DNA of 64,000 nt from Stygiolobus sp037389425 (GCF_037389425.1 NZ_JBBHKR010000042.1:124001-188000), one strand, 5' to 3'. Positions 7,887 to 16,823 are shown, counted from the first letter of the stretch. Made by a program: numbers and translations. Notes: generated by a model not told the origin, from the letters alone.

Positions 7887-8743
7887 TAAGAATACCAGCA
7901 GTTGCTGGTGCATTTTATGATGCAGATCCCGAGAAACTAAAGGAACAGATTAAGGAATGTTTTTTACATCCTTTGGGCCCTGGAGAATTACCCTCAATTC
8001 CTAAAGAAAAACCTCAGAGAAGAGATAATTTATTTTTCATAGTCCCACATGCAGGTTACATGTACAGTGGACCGGTCGCAGCCCATTCCTATTACTATTT
8101 AGCACAAGAGGGTAAACCGGACACAGTCATTATACTAGGCCCCAATCACACGGGCTTAGGTTCTTTTGTATCAGTTTGGCTTAAGGGAAAGTGGAGGACT
8201 CCTTTAGGTGAAGTTGAAATAGACGAGGATATTGCTATGGAATTAGTGAGGCTAACGGGTATTGTTGATATAGATGAGAAGGCCCATTTGTACGAGCATT
8301 CTGTGGAAGTTCAGGTTCCTTTTCTCCAATATTTGTTCGGTTCAGAATTTAAAATAGTTCCGATAGTTATAATGATGCAAACACCCGATGTTGCGGAAAT
8401 GTTAGCAGATGGTATATACAAGATTATGAAGATATATGAGAAAAAGAAGGATATTGTAGTGATTGCAAGTAGTGACCTGAATCACTATGAGCCCCATGAT
8501 AAGACGATCGAAAAGGACAATATGGCAATAACTGAAATTGAGAAACTTGATTATAAAGGTCTTTTCAAAGTCGTCGAAGAGAAAGACGTTACCGCTTGTG
8601 GTTATGGGCCGATAATGACTGTGTTATTACTAGCCAAAAAATTCGGTAAGAAACCGTATGTGTTGAAACACGCAACTTCCGGTGATACTTCTGGGGATAA
8701 ATCAGCAGTAGTAGGTTACTTATCAGTGAGGTTCGGTGATTAG
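7883..8743 (+). CDS. MEMO1 family protein
   Basis: A 286-residue protein spanning the full MEMO/class III extradiol dioxygenase-like fold. It begins IRIPAVAGAFYDADPEKL and keeps the metal/active-site histidines in PHAGYMYSGPVAAHS, GPNHTG, HLYEHSVEVQVPF and SSDLNHYEPH, and the late CGYGPI segment. The archaeal reaction is unknown; human MEMO1 binds iron or copper. In many archaea it follows rps2 and precedes the mevalonate genes, as here. Frames overlap on both sides (ATGA at 7883; 8 bases at the 3' end). Confidence 0.9.
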   Translation: MIRIPAVAGAFYDADPEKLKEQIKECFLHPLGPGELPSIPKEKPQRRDNLFFIVPHAGYMYSGPVAAHSYYYLAQEGKPDTVIILGPNHTGLGSFVSVWLKGKWRTPLGEVEIDEDIAMELVRLTGIVDIDEKAHLYEHSVEVQVPFLQYLFGSEFKIVPIVIMMQTPDVAEMLADGIYKIMKIYEKKKDIVVIASSDLNHYEPHDKTIEKDNMAITEIEKLDYKGLFKVVEEKDVTACGYGPIMTVLLLAKKFGKKPYVLKHATSGDTSGDKSAVVGYLSVRFGD

Positions 8744-9401
8744 TCTTCCTATACCCCTTTTCGGAATACCCCTTAAGGGTATAAATAATCCCATCCTAGT
8801 TGCGTTCTCTGAATTTGACGTGAACGTAACAAAAGATGGTAAGATGAAACTACCAGAGAAATTTTACGATTTATTCGAAGAGGCTACAGGGTTTAAGTGT
8901 AATATATCCTTAGCATTTGATAAACATGTTCCCTACTCTTCCTCATACATATACTTGTCGGACTTGTATTTTAGAAGGAGTGTAAAAGAATGTGAGATAC
9001 CGATATCAGAGGAAGAGATACAAGACACGTTATTAATGATAGACGACGCTCTTTTTGACTCGGAACTGATCAGAGCTCTTAGGTATGCGTTTAAGGTAGG
9101 TGTTCCCGTTCTGTATAGAGATGAAGAGGAGCCCATAAGGCTATCGTTACCTAACTTCACCTCTACTTATCTCTTCAGTTATCCCATAGACCTTTCCTCT
9201 GTGCGTTATATAGATAACTCTTTAGTTCATCTAATAGGGATGATTCCATTAGATTTTGTAGAGACCAGAGATCTTAATTTACTATATGTCGAGAACGGTT
9301 TGTGGGAGTCTCTATATGGAATTCCATTTGTGACCAGAAAGGATTGGAAATTAATATGGGATTTAAATTATGTTACAGCAATAGAGGTAAGGGGTGCCTA
9401 A
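8736..9401 (+). CDS. Unknown protein in the mevalonate-kinase position
   Basis: A 221-residue protein that I do not recognise with certainty. It starts at GTG 8736 inside the end of the MEMO1 gene and overlaps fni by 8 bases, so it is firmly part of the operon. In Methanothermobacter-type gene order, rps2 and MEMO are followed by mevalonate kinase and isopentenyl phosphate kinase. The N-terminal third has a faint GHMP-kinase look: GIPLKGINNPILVAF where kinases have GEHAVVYG-P-A, then a segment with VPYSSS where they have PxGxGLGSSA. The glycines of the ATP loop and the later GHMP motif are missing. It may be a decayed or repurposed GHMP-fold protein, or unrelated. Confidence 0.55.
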   Translation: MISLPIPLFGIPLKGINNPILVAFSEFDVNVTKDGKMKLPEKFYDLFEEATGFKCNISLAFDKHVPYSSSYIYLSDLYFRRSVKECEIPISEEEIQDTLLMIDDALFDSELIRALRYAFKVGVPVLYRDEEEPIRLSLPNFTSTYLFSYPIDLSSVRYIDNSLVHLIGMIPLDFVETRDLNLLYVENGLWESLYGIPFVTRKDWKLIWDLNYVTAIEVRGA

Positions 9402-10506
9402 GATTACAATCAGCAACAGGAAAATAGAGCACGTTGAGATCTGCCTTTATGAGAAAGTTGAAGGATACACTTCTACACTACTGGAAAACGTGAGGCTAGT
9501 TCATCAATCATTGCCTGGTTTCTCGCTCTCTGATGTGGATACGTCAGTAATGTTTTTGAAAAAGAGGATGTCAGCACCAATAATCGTCACTGGAATGACT
9601 GGAGGAACCCCAGAGTTGGGGAGGCTAAACGGGCTCATTGCCGAGGTTGTTGAGGAGTTCGGCTTAGGAATGGGAGTTGGAAGTCAGAGAATAGCTATTG
9701 AGAAGAAGGAAACTAGAGAGACTTTCTCTATCGCAAGAAAACTGGCACCAAGTGCCCCTATTATTGCTAATATTGGGGCTCCTCAACTGATGAAAGGTTA
9801 TGGTATAAAGGAAATAGAGGAAGCTGTCAATATGATAGAGGCTGACGCAATAGCGATACATCTTAACCCTGCACAAGAGGTTTTTCAACCTGAGGGAGAG
9901 CCTGACTATTCTATGGAAATTCTACATAAATTAAAGGATATTTCACATAATTTAGGAGTTCCGATAATAATAAAAGAGACTGGTTCTGGGCTTTCAATGG
10001 AAGTTGTATCGTTATTTTACTCTAACGGTTTTAGGTATTTCGATGTGTCAGGACAAGGAGGTACAAGTTGGATTTCAGTCGAAATGTTCAGAGGTGAAAG
10101 AAAAAACAACTGGAAGACTGAAAGTGCTAGACTTTTTTCCGATTGGGGGAATCCTACAGCTGCATCAATTGTAGAGACCAGAATTAGCGCTCCAGATGCC
10201 TATATAATAGGTAGTGGGGGAATAAGAAACGGCCTGGATGTAGCTAAAGCAATAGCCTTAGGTGCAGATATAGGAGGATTTGCATTACCAGTACTGAAAG
10301 CTGTTATGAGCGGAAAGGATTCCTTGAGAGAATTTCTGAAAAAGACTATTTTTGAAATAAAGGCAGCAATGTTTCTAAGTGGCTCTAAGACAGTCTCCGA
10401 TTTAGCTAAAGCTCCTCTAGTTATAACGGGTGAGCTAAAAGATTGGCTTGAGTCAAGAGGGATAAGCTTATCTACTTTAGAGAGTGTTAGAAAGAGAAGA
10501 ACATGA
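9394..10506 (+). CDS. fni: Isopentenyl-diphosphate delta-isomerase, type 2
   Basis: A 370-residue FMN/NAD(P)H-dependent enzyme interconverting IPP and DMAPP, the precursors of archaeal lipids. Family segments seen are MTGGTPELGRLN, GSQRIAIE, the N-Q-containing HLNPAQEVFQPEG, DVSGQGGTSW and the phosphate-binding IGSGGIRNGLDVAKAIALGAD. The start is GTG 9394, 8 bases inside the preceding gene, with a Shine-Dalgarno GAGGTAAGG just upstream. Its stop overlaps the next ATG (ATGA). The pairing with GGPP synthase places it in isoprenoid lipid synthesis. Confidence 0.96.
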   Translation: MPKITISNRKIEHVEICLYEKVEGYTSTLLENVRLVHQSLPGFSLSDVDTSVMFLKKRMSAPIIVTGMTGGTPELGRLNGLIAEVVEEFGLGMGVGSQRIAIEKKETRETFSIARKLAPSAPIIANIGAPQLMKGYGIKEIEEAVNMIEADAIAIHLNPAQEVFQPEGEPDYSMEILHKLKDISHNLGVPIIIKETGSGLSMEVVSLFYSNGFRYFDVSGQGGTSWISVEMFRGERKNNWKTESARLFSDWGNPTAASIVETRISAPDAYIIGSGGIRNGLDVAKAIALGADIGGFALPVLKAVMSGKDSLREFLKKTIFEIKAAMFLSGSKTVSDLAKAPLVITGELKDWLESRGISLSTLESVRKRRT

Positions 10507-11489
10507 TTGATGCGTACTTCAATGAGATTCTGAAGGATATTAACGCTACGATAGCTAATTACATTAAAGGCAATGTCAAAGAGTTATACGAAGCGTCCTA
10601 CTATCTCTTTCAAGCTGGAGGAAAGAGATTAAGACCGTTAATGTTAGTCGCTTCTTCTGATCTCGTCGGTGGTGAAAGGAGACGAGCGATTTTAGCTGGC
10701 TCTGCCGTAGAAGTATTGCACACTTTCACGCTTATCCACGATGACATAATGGATCAGGACACGCTAAGAAGGGGGATGCCTACCGTTCATGTAAAATACG
10801 GAGTACCTATGGCAATCCTTGCTGGAGACTTATTACACGCTAAGGCTTTTCAAATTCTTAACGACGCTCTCTCGGGAATGGAGACAAATCTGATAACCAA
10901 AGCTTTCCGCATTTTCACCGACGCTATTCTGGTAATCTCTGAGGGACAAGCCCTTGATATGCAATTCGAAGATAGAAAGAGCATAAGTGAAGGAGAATAC
11001 CTAGATATGATTAACAGAAAGACCGCTAAACTGTTCTCAGCGTCTACAGCTCTAGGTGCATTGATAGGAAAGGCAACCGATAACGTTGTAAAGAAACTGG
11101 AAGACTTCGGGTTATTACTGGGAATATCATTTCAAATTGTTGATGATATACTAGGTCTTACAGCAAACGAAGAAGAATTGGGTAAACCATTATACAGTGA
11201 CATTAGGGAGGGCAAGAAAACTATTCTTGTAATAAAGGCGTTAGAAATGGCTAGTGAGGAAGAAAAGCGAATAATTCTACAAAACTTAGGGAATAGGAAC
11301 GCCTCTAAGGAGGAGTTAAAGCAAACTGCGGATATTATAAAGAAATACTCTCTGAATTATGCTTATGAATTAGCCGATAAATACTATAAACAAGCACTAG
11401 ACAAATTAGATTCAATAGAATGGAAAAACGAATTAGCGGGAAAGGCTTTAAAATATATAGCTGAATTTACCGTAAAAAGGAGAAAGTAA
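10503..11489 (+). CDS. gds: Geranylgeranyl diphosphate synthase
   Basis: A 328-residue trans-prenyltransferase that extends allylic diphosphates with IPP to the C20 chain of archaeal membrane lipids. The first aspartate-rich motif, HDDIMD, is at residues 79-84 and the second, QIVDDILG, at 211-218; AGGKRLRP (38-45) binds diphosphate. Length and motifs match Sulfolobus GGPP synthase; chain length is inferred, not shown. It is translationally coupled on both sides (ATGA with fni; TAATG with the next gene). Confidence 0.93.
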   Translation: MIDAYFNEILKDINATIANYIKGNVKELYEASYYLFQAGGKRLRPLMLVASSDLVGGERRRAILAGSAVEVLHTFTLIHDDIMDQDTLRRGMPTVHVKYGVPMAILAGDLLHAKAFQILNDALSGMETNLITKAFRIFTDAILVISEGQALDMQFEDRKSISEGEYLDMINRKTAKLFSASTALGALIGKATDNVVKKLEDFGLLLGISFQIVDDILGLTANEEELGKPLYSDIREGKKTILVIKALEMASEEEKRIILQNLGNRNASKEELKQTADIIKKYSLNYAYELADKYYKQALDKLDSIEWKNELAGKALKYIAEFTVKRRK

Positions 11490-12493
11490 TGGAATACACA
11501 GAAAGGTCGTTTTTTCCGATAATACTTTCAATAGTAGTAGCTTTTCTAATTACCATTATATCAACTAAGTGGGTTATTGAGGAATCCAAAAAGAAGGGTT
11601 TTGTAGGAAAAGATATTAATAAACCTAATAAGAACGAGGTACCAGTTTTGGGAGGAATTGGAATAGTAGCGGGTTTCGTAGCAGGCTCTTTTACATACTT
11701 AGTTAGTGATATAGACTTTTTGAGCTCTGTTGCAGAAGTAGATAGGACAGTAGTTTCAGTATTAATATCCTCGCTGGTTATAGGATTTTTAGGATTGGTA
11801 GATGATATATTTAATTTAAGGCAGTCTGTAAGGGCTTTCTTACCAGTTTTCGCCTCGATTCCATTAGCAATATACAGTATCGGGCACACAAAAATATCAA
11901 TACCCTTTTTAGGAATAGTTGACTTCGGGGTTTTATTTTACGTGTTAATTCTACCGGCTACACTAACAATAACCTCAAACGCTTTCAACATGTTAGAGGG
12001 TCTTAATGGATTAGGTGCAGGAATGGGTCTTATAATGGCATCAGCATTAGCATATATCGGTCTCAGATCAAACGGTCCTTCTTTTCACTCAGGAGTATTG
12101 GCATTAATTATGGTATTTGTACTTCTAGGGTTTCTCATCTTCAATATGTACCCGGCTAAAGTATTCCCGGGAAATATCGGAACTTATTTCATAGGCTCCG
12201 TAATCGGTTCAATAGGCATCGCGGGTTTTATGTATACGGCATTATTCTTCTTATATATACCATATGTGTTTGAATTCATACTCAAAGCTAGAACCAAATT
12301 TAAGGGAGTATCCTTTGGAAAAATTTCCCATGAAGGTTATTTATACTGGGACGGTACACCTAATTCCCTTACGCATGTAGTTATGAAAATGGGAAAATTT
12401 AAGGAATATCAAGTGGTTGTAATATTATGGATTATTGAACTGGTATTTGCTATATTAGCAATAGTGTTTCAAACGACAGTGATCAGGATATGA
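11489..12493 (+). CDS. aglH: UDP-GlcNAc:dolichyl-phosphate GlcNAc-phosphotransferase
   Basis: A 334-residue polytopic membrane protein of the MraY/WecA/GPT family that probably makes dolichyl-PP-GlcNAc, the first step of N-glycan assembly in Sulfolobus. Family signatures are GLVDDIFNLRQS, NAFNMLEGLNGLGAG and the FPGNIGTYFIG loop, with about ten hydrophobic segments. The first signature is the Mg-binding DDxxN type; the third has N where many relatives have D. The ATG overlaps the gds stop (TAATG), so lipid-carrier and glycan synthesis appear linked in one operon. Confidence 0.88.
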   Translation: MEYTERSFFPIILSIVVAFLITIISTKWVIEESKKKGFVGKDINKPNKNEVPVLGGIGIVAGFVAGSFTYLVSDIDFLSSVAEVDRTVVSVLISSLVIGFLGLVDDIFNLRQSVRAFLPVFASIPLAIYSIGHTKISIPFLGIVDFGVLFYVLILPATLTITSNAFNMLEGLNGLGAGMGLIMASALAYIGLRSNGPSFHSGVLALIMVFVLLGFLIFNMYPAKVFPGNIGTYFIGSVIGSIGIAGFMYTALFFLYIPYVFEFILKARTKFKGVSFGKISHEGYLYWDGTPNSLTHVVMKMGKFKEYQVVVILWIIELVFAILAIVFQTTVIRI

Positions 12494-12645
12494 AGTATTG
12501 CAGTTTGCTTAAGTGTTCTTTAACTCAATAGGTAGTTTAAGTTAATGATAATTTTTAGGGTGTTAAGTAAGTACCTTAGTCTATTAGAGCTCCATCAGAA
12601 CAATTAATTTAAGTGTTTGTTCTGCTTGAGACTCGGAACTAAACT

Positions 12646-12655
12646 CTTTTATACT
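12646..12655 (+). promoter_or_regulatory. TATA box of the tRNA-Ser gene
   Basis: CTTTTATACT lies about 26 bases upstream of the first base of the mature tRNA (12677), the standard archaeal spacing. Between aglH (12493) and this box I see only repeated TTAAGT-like sequence and an imperfect GAACA/TGTTC inverted repeat near 12600-12625. Confidence 0.6.
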
Positions 12656-12676
12656 CTAAGGAAGATCATAATAATT

Positions 12677-12776
12677 GCCGGGGTCGCCTAGCATGGTAGG
12701 GCGGCGGCCTGCTAATTTGGTGGGTTGAAAGCCGCTGGGGTTACTCCCCGCGCGGGTTCAAGTCCCGCCCCCGGCG
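12677..12776 (+). tRNA. tRNA-Ser(GCU) with a 15-nt intron
   Basis: The acceptor strands GCCGGGG (12677-12683) and CCCCGGC (12769-12775) pair fully, and G12776 is the discriminator; CCA is not encoded. The D stem is GCCT/GGGC, the anticodon stem GCGGC (12704-12708)/GCCGC (12731-12735), and the T stem GCGGG/CCCGC. The anticodon GCT is at 12711-12713. A long variable arm (GGGG...CCCC) and discriminator G both fit serine. Between stem and anticodon 3' side are 15 extra bases (12715-12729) at the canonical 37/38 site; the flanks fold as a relaxed bulge-helix-bulge, with 3-nt bulges at 12713-12715 and 12728-12730. Confidence 0.93.
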
Positions 12777-12851
12777 CTATTTTTGGGTTCTTTTAACTCA
12801 TGATTTTTGACAATTATCAAAACTTTTTACTTACTTAAGGTAGTTTATTTT

Positions 12852-13937
12852 ATGCATGCGGCTGTTCTCTTCAATTACAAGGAGCCGTTAACAATTCAAG
12901 ATATTCAGATAGACGAACCTAAAGATAACGAGGTCTTAGTACAAATTACAGCTACCGGTCTGTGTCATTCTGACGTTAATGTATTTGTAGGTGCTACACC
13001 AGTCCCACCTCCAGTAGTGGCAGGTCATGAAATAACCGGAGTAGTCAAGAAAGTGGGAAGAGGTGTTACGAGGGTGAAGGAGGGTGATAGAGTAGTTTCA
13101 GCTTTCATTCACCCGTGCGGAAAATGCAGAAATTGTATATCAGGAAAGGAGAACCTCTGTGAAACACAAGCCTCAGTCAGGCTTAAGGGAGTCATGTTTG
13201 ACGGCACTACGAGATTAAAGTTGAAGGACGGTAGAGAAGTTCGCACATTCTTAGGTGGGGGTTTTGCCGAATATGCGATAGTTCATGAGAACGCGTTAAC
13301 GGTTGTCCCTAACGATATACCTCTTGAAAAGGCGGCACCTCTCGGGTGTGCTGGAATAACTGCTTATGGTGCCGTAAATAACGCGAAAATCGAGCCCGGG
13401 GAGACAGTAGCTGTAGTTGGAGTTGGTGGCGTAGGTCTTTCAGTGATACAATTTCTGAAGGCAAGCGGAGCTGGAAGAATAATTGCATTAGGTACGAAGA
13501 AATGGAAGCTTGAAAAAGCCACGGAGTTAGGAGCTACTGATGTTATTAATACTAAAGAATCTGATCCAGTAAAGACCTTAAAACAGATTACGAACGGAGG
13601 ACCTGATGTAGTTATTGAAGCTGCGGGGACTCAGGAGACTATTCAAATGGCTGTAGACGGAGTGAGGATAGGTGGAAGAGTTGTCTTAGTTGGACTACCT
13701 CCAGTTTCAGCACAAATTCCCTTAAGGATTGCTTCTATAGTTAGAGGTGGAATTACGATTATAGGTAATTACGGTGGTAGGCCTAGAGTAGATATGCCTA
13801 GGTTACTGGAGCTAGTAAGGTTAGGGAAGTATGATCCTAGCAAACTGGTAACTGGTAAGTTCAAGTTAGAAGAGATTAATGAAGCTGTGAAGGTATTAGA
13901 AGAGGGCGAAGCTATAAGGAGTTTAATTGTGCCATGA
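12852..13937 (+). CDS. Zinc-dependent alcohol dehydrogenase, medium-chain family
   Basis: A 361-residue NAD(P)-dependent MDR oxidoreductase. Catalytic zinc ligands are C38 and H59-E60 (GHE), with a further cysteine in LGCAGITAYGAV; the structural zinc site has C89, C92, C95 and C103 (CGKCRNC...C); the Rossmann motif is VGVGGVGLSVIQF. The substrate cannot be read from the sequence; Sulfolobales ADHs act on alcohols or aldehydes. The frame extends upstream to 12807, but ATG 12852 (MHAAVLF) matches the family start and has a T-rich box (CTTTTTACTT) about 26 bases upstream. Overlaps the next gene by 4 bases. Confidence 0.92.
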   Translation: MHAAVLFNYKEPLTIQDIQIDEPKDNEVLVQITATGLCHSDVNVFVGATPVPPPVVAGHEITGVVKKVGRGVTRVKEGDRVVSAFIHPCGKCRNCISGKENLCETQASVRLKGVMFDGTTRLKLKDGREVRTFLGGGFAEYAIVHENALTVVPNDIPLEKAAPLGCAGITAYGAVNNAKIEPGETVAVVGVGGVGLSVIQFLKASGAGRIIALGTKKWKLEKATELGATDVINTKESDPVKTLKQITNGGPDVVIEAAGTQETIQMAVDGVRIGGRVVLVGLPPVSAQIPLRIASIVRGGITIIGNYGGRPRVDMPRLLELVRLGKYDPSKLVTGKFKLEEINEAVKVLEEGEAIRSLIVP

Positions 13938-14560
13938 CGATTTCCGCTGCTATTTTCGACCTTGATGGAACTCTTGCTAATACTGCCTTAATTCATAAAG
14001 AGGCATGGGAGATAGGGCTAAAAACGTTAGGAATTGTTACGAATGTAAAAATCGAATATTTGCTAGGGAGAAAGACGTCAGATATAGCTAAATTGCTTGC
14101 AGGTGAAAGATGGAAGGAACTAGTTGAAGTAAAAAATAAGGAGTATCTACAACTAGTAGAGACAAAAGCGGAAGCTACGAAATGCGCTAAACAAGTTATT
14201 TCTTATTTGATTCAAAAATCTGTTAAAATAGCTGTTGTTACTTCATCTAACAGAATCTCAGCTACGAAAGTCCTAAGTAAAATAGGCGTAAATTATGATG
14301 TTTTAGTCACGTCTGATGATGTAGTGAAAGGAAAACCTGATCCAGAGCCGATAGTAACCGCACTAAATAGTCTTGGTGTCATGCCACATGAAAGTATCGG
14401 AGTAGGGGATACTGAGGTAGATGTAGAGGCTTATTATAATTCACGGCTTTCTCGTATATTTCTCGTGAAGTCTGGCGTACCTTTTAGCGAGGAGAAGGTC
14501 AGGTCTAAAAACGCGATAATAATAGATTCTTTGTGTGAGCTGTTTGAGTTAATTTCTTAA
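13934..14560 (+). CDS. HAD-family hydrolase, phosphoglycolate phosphatase/beta-PGM type
   Basis: A 208-residue haloacid dehalogenase-like phosphatase with an alpha-helical C1 cap. Motif I is FDLDGTL (residues about 7-13), motif II VVTSSN, motif III KGKPDPEP and motif IV GVGDTEVDVEA, all intact, so it should be an active phosphatase or phosphomutase. The substrate is not evident. The ATG overlaps the ADH stop codon, so the two are likely co-expressed. The transcript ends before the SRP RNA gene, which begins about 23 bases later. Confidence 0.85.
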   Translation: MTISAAIFDLDGTLANTALIHKEAWEIGLKTLGIVTNVKIEYLLGRKTSDIAKLLAGERWKELVEVKNKEYLQLVETKAEATKCAKQVISYLIQKSVKIAVVTSSNRISATKVLSKIGVNYDVLVTSDDVVKGKPDPEPIVTALNSLGVMPHESIGVGDTEVDVEAYYNSRLSRIFLVKSGVPFSEEKVRSKNAIIIDSLCELFELIS

Positions 14561-14583
14561 TCTTAACAGATAAATTAATAGAT

Positions 14584-14890
14584 GGTCGGGGAGGGTGGGG
14601 GGTCTAGCCAACCCCTGTAACCCGCATGGCTTAATGCGGGCACCAGTAACTCCCATACCATAATACCTGTTACCTCCAGATCCTAGCCTAACGATGAGTG
14701 CCGCCCGATGGGGCGAGATAGTTGCGGGTCTTCCCTCTGGAGGGAGGGAAGATACCGCATTGACCGGGGGAATCGGCCAGGTCCGGAAGGGAGCAACCGT
14801 GTCCGGCTATCCGCGTTCATCGGTCACCGGCATGAGAAGGGCTAGGGAAAGTCTGGGGTGATAAGGGTTATGGTATGGGAGAGCCGACCG
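14584..14890 (+). ncRNA. Signal recognition particle (7S) RNA
   Basis: The conserved SRP54-binding helix 8 is visible around 14775-14815: GGCCAGGTCC, the GGAA tetraloop, then GGGAGCA and the matching CCGTGTCCGGC strand. The 5' end GGTCGG (14584-14589) pairs with CCGACC (14884-14889), closing the long archaeal helix, and GTATGG/CCATAC-type complementarity continues inside. G+C content is far above the surroundings, as usual for a hyperthermophile structural RNA. It is about 307 nt, normal for archaeal 7S RNA. T-rich tracts after 14898 probably end transcription. The RNA scaffolds SRP19 and SRP54 for membrane targeting. Confidence 0.95.
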
Positions 14891-14956
14891 CTACAGCTTA
14901 TTTTCCTTAACTATTTTATCTTTATTATTATTAGAAAAATAACAAATTATTTTGAA

Positions 14957-15010
14957 TTAAACTTAGTTAATTTAAACTTAGGGGGGTTTTTACATAGTTA
15001 ATTTATAAAG
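14957..15010 (+). promoter_or_regulatory. dox promoter with repeated upstream elements
   Basis: TTAAACTTAG occurs twice in direct orientation at 14957-14966 and 14972-14981, 15 bp apart, and TAGTTAATTTA occurs at 14964-14974 and 14995-15005. A TATA-like TTTATAAAG follows at 15002-15010, about 35-40 bases before the doxB start, leaving room for the Shine-Dalgarno. The repeats could bind a regulator of the terminal oxidase; this is inferred from arrangement only. The remaining 14891-14956 stretch holds only T-rich tracts. Confidence 0.45.
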
Positions 15011-15044
15011 TACAATCATTATAAAAATAGTTGGAGTGACGTAT

Positions 15045-16823
15045 ATGGGTCTGAGGAATTTAGTTGTTGCACTTTTCCAGTTAGACAAGGATTGGACTAC
15101 AAGAATAGTAATGGGAATGTTAGTAATGGGTGTAATATGGGGATTGTTAGGTGTAATAGACTCTTTAGCGGTTAGAATGCAAGAGACTATGTGGACTACT
15201 TACGGTCTGTTACCATTATCTCCACAAGAATACTACGCAAGCATAACATTACATGCTGAAAGGGATCTGTTCGGATTTGCACAACAAGTAATTTACGCAA
15301 TCATCATATACTTTACAATCAAACTATTAAATCTACAGCCTAGAGCAAAGTGGCTGCTAAACGTGGCATTCATAGCGCTTAATATATCTATGATGTTCAT
15401 GGAAGGCCCTATTTTATTAGTAAACCAACAAGGATTCGACAACTACTTCTCCGCTGGTTCTTGGTACTACTTATCTCCTATAGGTATACCCGGTTATTCT
15501 CTCTATGTAATTAGTCCGCTCTTTTTCATAGGATGGTTACTAAACGACGCATTCGTGTATCTTGGAGGAATATGGATCATTTATCACTATTACCTAGCAT
15601 CAAAGCAAAGTAAAGAGAAATTACCAGTTCCGCTAGTATTCTTCCTGATGATTATATTACTATTCATGATAGGTTACTCTGGGGTAACTGTAGCTAATGT
15701 TTGGGATATACTAGCGTTTGCTGGTCTTGTAGGCTTAAATGCAATTGCAAATCAAATTGCATTCTGGATATTTGGCCATGCTGTAGTTTACATGGCATGG
15801 CTTCCAGCAGTAGCTGCAATGTACCTATTAATACCTACACTAGCTAACAAGCCTTTATATAGCGATAGAATGGCCAGAGTGGCCGCAGTACTATACTTAA
15901 TATTCTCTAACAACATCCCAATTCATCACTTATACATGGTTAACTTGCCGATTGTTCTTAAAGTACTTCAGGAGATATTAACTTATGCAGTAACTGTACC
16001 TACCTTTATGACATTCCTTAACCTCTTTGCTACTGTAAAGGGTGCTGATGTGAAGTGGAACGTGATAACTGCCTTTACAGTAGCTGGCTGGGCTGGCTCG
16101 ATATTTGCTGGTGTAACTGGAATCTCTAATGCTACAATTTCAGTTGACGCGATAATTCACAATACGGATTGGGTAGTAGGTCACTTCCATGCAATGATTT
16201 TGTTGGGTATAGTACCAGAGGCTATGGCAGTCCTATATTTTATGTTGCCAATGATGACCGGTAGGTCTTGGTATTCTATTAAAGCTGCATGGATTCATTT
16301 CTGGGGTTATTTAATAGGTTCAATATTGTTTATCATAGGCTTAGAACTTGAAGGTCTAGATGGCGTAGTAAGAAGAGCTGAGATAATACCCAGAGTCCCA
16401 TACTTAACTGATGCTGTGAACTTAGCTACTGCTGGTGCTCTTATAGCTGAGTTAGCTACTTTAGTATGGTTCCTGAACCTCGTAATGACATTGGTTAAAG
16501 GAAAATTGTTGAGGGCTGAAGGCTTAGGCTTAGGTCAGCTGATCAACACTGTAGCAATGCAACTAGATTGGTCTAATACCGGCATAAGTTTAAAAAGTCT
16601 TGAAAATACATTAAATATGAGATTTATGAGAAAAGCTTTATCAACGTGGTGGGGTCTTGCACTATTAGGAGGAATATTGATCATAATAAGTGCTATACCC
16701 CTTCTGCTTGTCGGTGATGCATCAGAAGCATCTAACCCATTAGAATGGGCTTGGATTTCTTTATTAACACTTGGTGTCATTTTAGCTGGTGTCAGCTCAT
16801 TAAAGGCAGCTAACACAGTTTAA
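15045..16823 (+). CDS. doxB: Terminal quinol oxidase subunit I (heme-copper, DoxB type)
   Basis: A 592-residue, about 13-helix membrane protein that reduces oxygen with electrons from caldariella quinol and conserves energy. Ligands are present: H70 (low-spin heme), H245 and Y249 (GHAVVYM), H294-H295 (IPIHHLY), and H380/H382 (VVGHFHAM). The glutamate of mitochondrial-type oxidases in the GHPEVY motif is replaced (AVVY), as in B-family enzymes. Length and gene order match the Acidianus ambivalens doxBCE oxidase. A GTG at 15036 is upstream in frame, but GGAGTGA (15033-15039) looks like the Shine-Dalgarno for ATG 15045. Confidence 0.92.
   Translation: MGLRNLVVALFQLDKDWTTRIVMGMLVMGVIWGLLGVIDSLAVRMQETMWTTYGLLPLSPQEYYASITLHAERDLFGFAQQVIYAIIIYFTIKLLNLQPRAKWLLNVAFIALNISMMFMEGPILLVNQQGFDNYFSAGSWYYLSPIGIPGYSLYVISPLFFIGWLLNDAFVYLGGIWIIYHYYLASKQSKEKLPVPLVFFLMIILLFMIGYSGVTVANVWDILAFAGLVGLNAIANQIAFWIFGHAVVYMAWLPAVAAMYLLIPTLANKPLYSDRMARVAAVLYLIFSNNIPIHHLYMVNLPIVLKVLQEILTYAVTVPTFMTFLNLFATVKGADVKWNVITAFTVAGWAGSIFAGVTGISNATISVDAIIHNTDWVVGHFHAMILLGIVPEAMAVLYFMLPMMTGRSWYSIKAAWIHFWGYLIGSILFIIGLELEGLDGVVRRAEIIPRVPYLTDAVNLATAGALIAELATLVWFLNLVMTLVKGKLLRAEGLGLGQLINTVAMQLDWSNTGISLKSLENTLNMRFMRKALSTWWGLALLGGILIIISAIPLLLVGDASEASNPLEWAWISLLTLGVILAGVSSLKAANTV

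Noticed and set aside
11467..11889. 140-codon minus-strand frame opposite aglH
   Set aside because: Opposite a strong membrane-protein gene in an operon; composition reflects the complement of hydrophobic codons.
12595..12630. GAACA...TGTTC inverted repeat before the tRNA as a regulatory hairpin
   Set aside because: Arms of five or six bases with a long loop in A+T-rich DNA are not significant alone.
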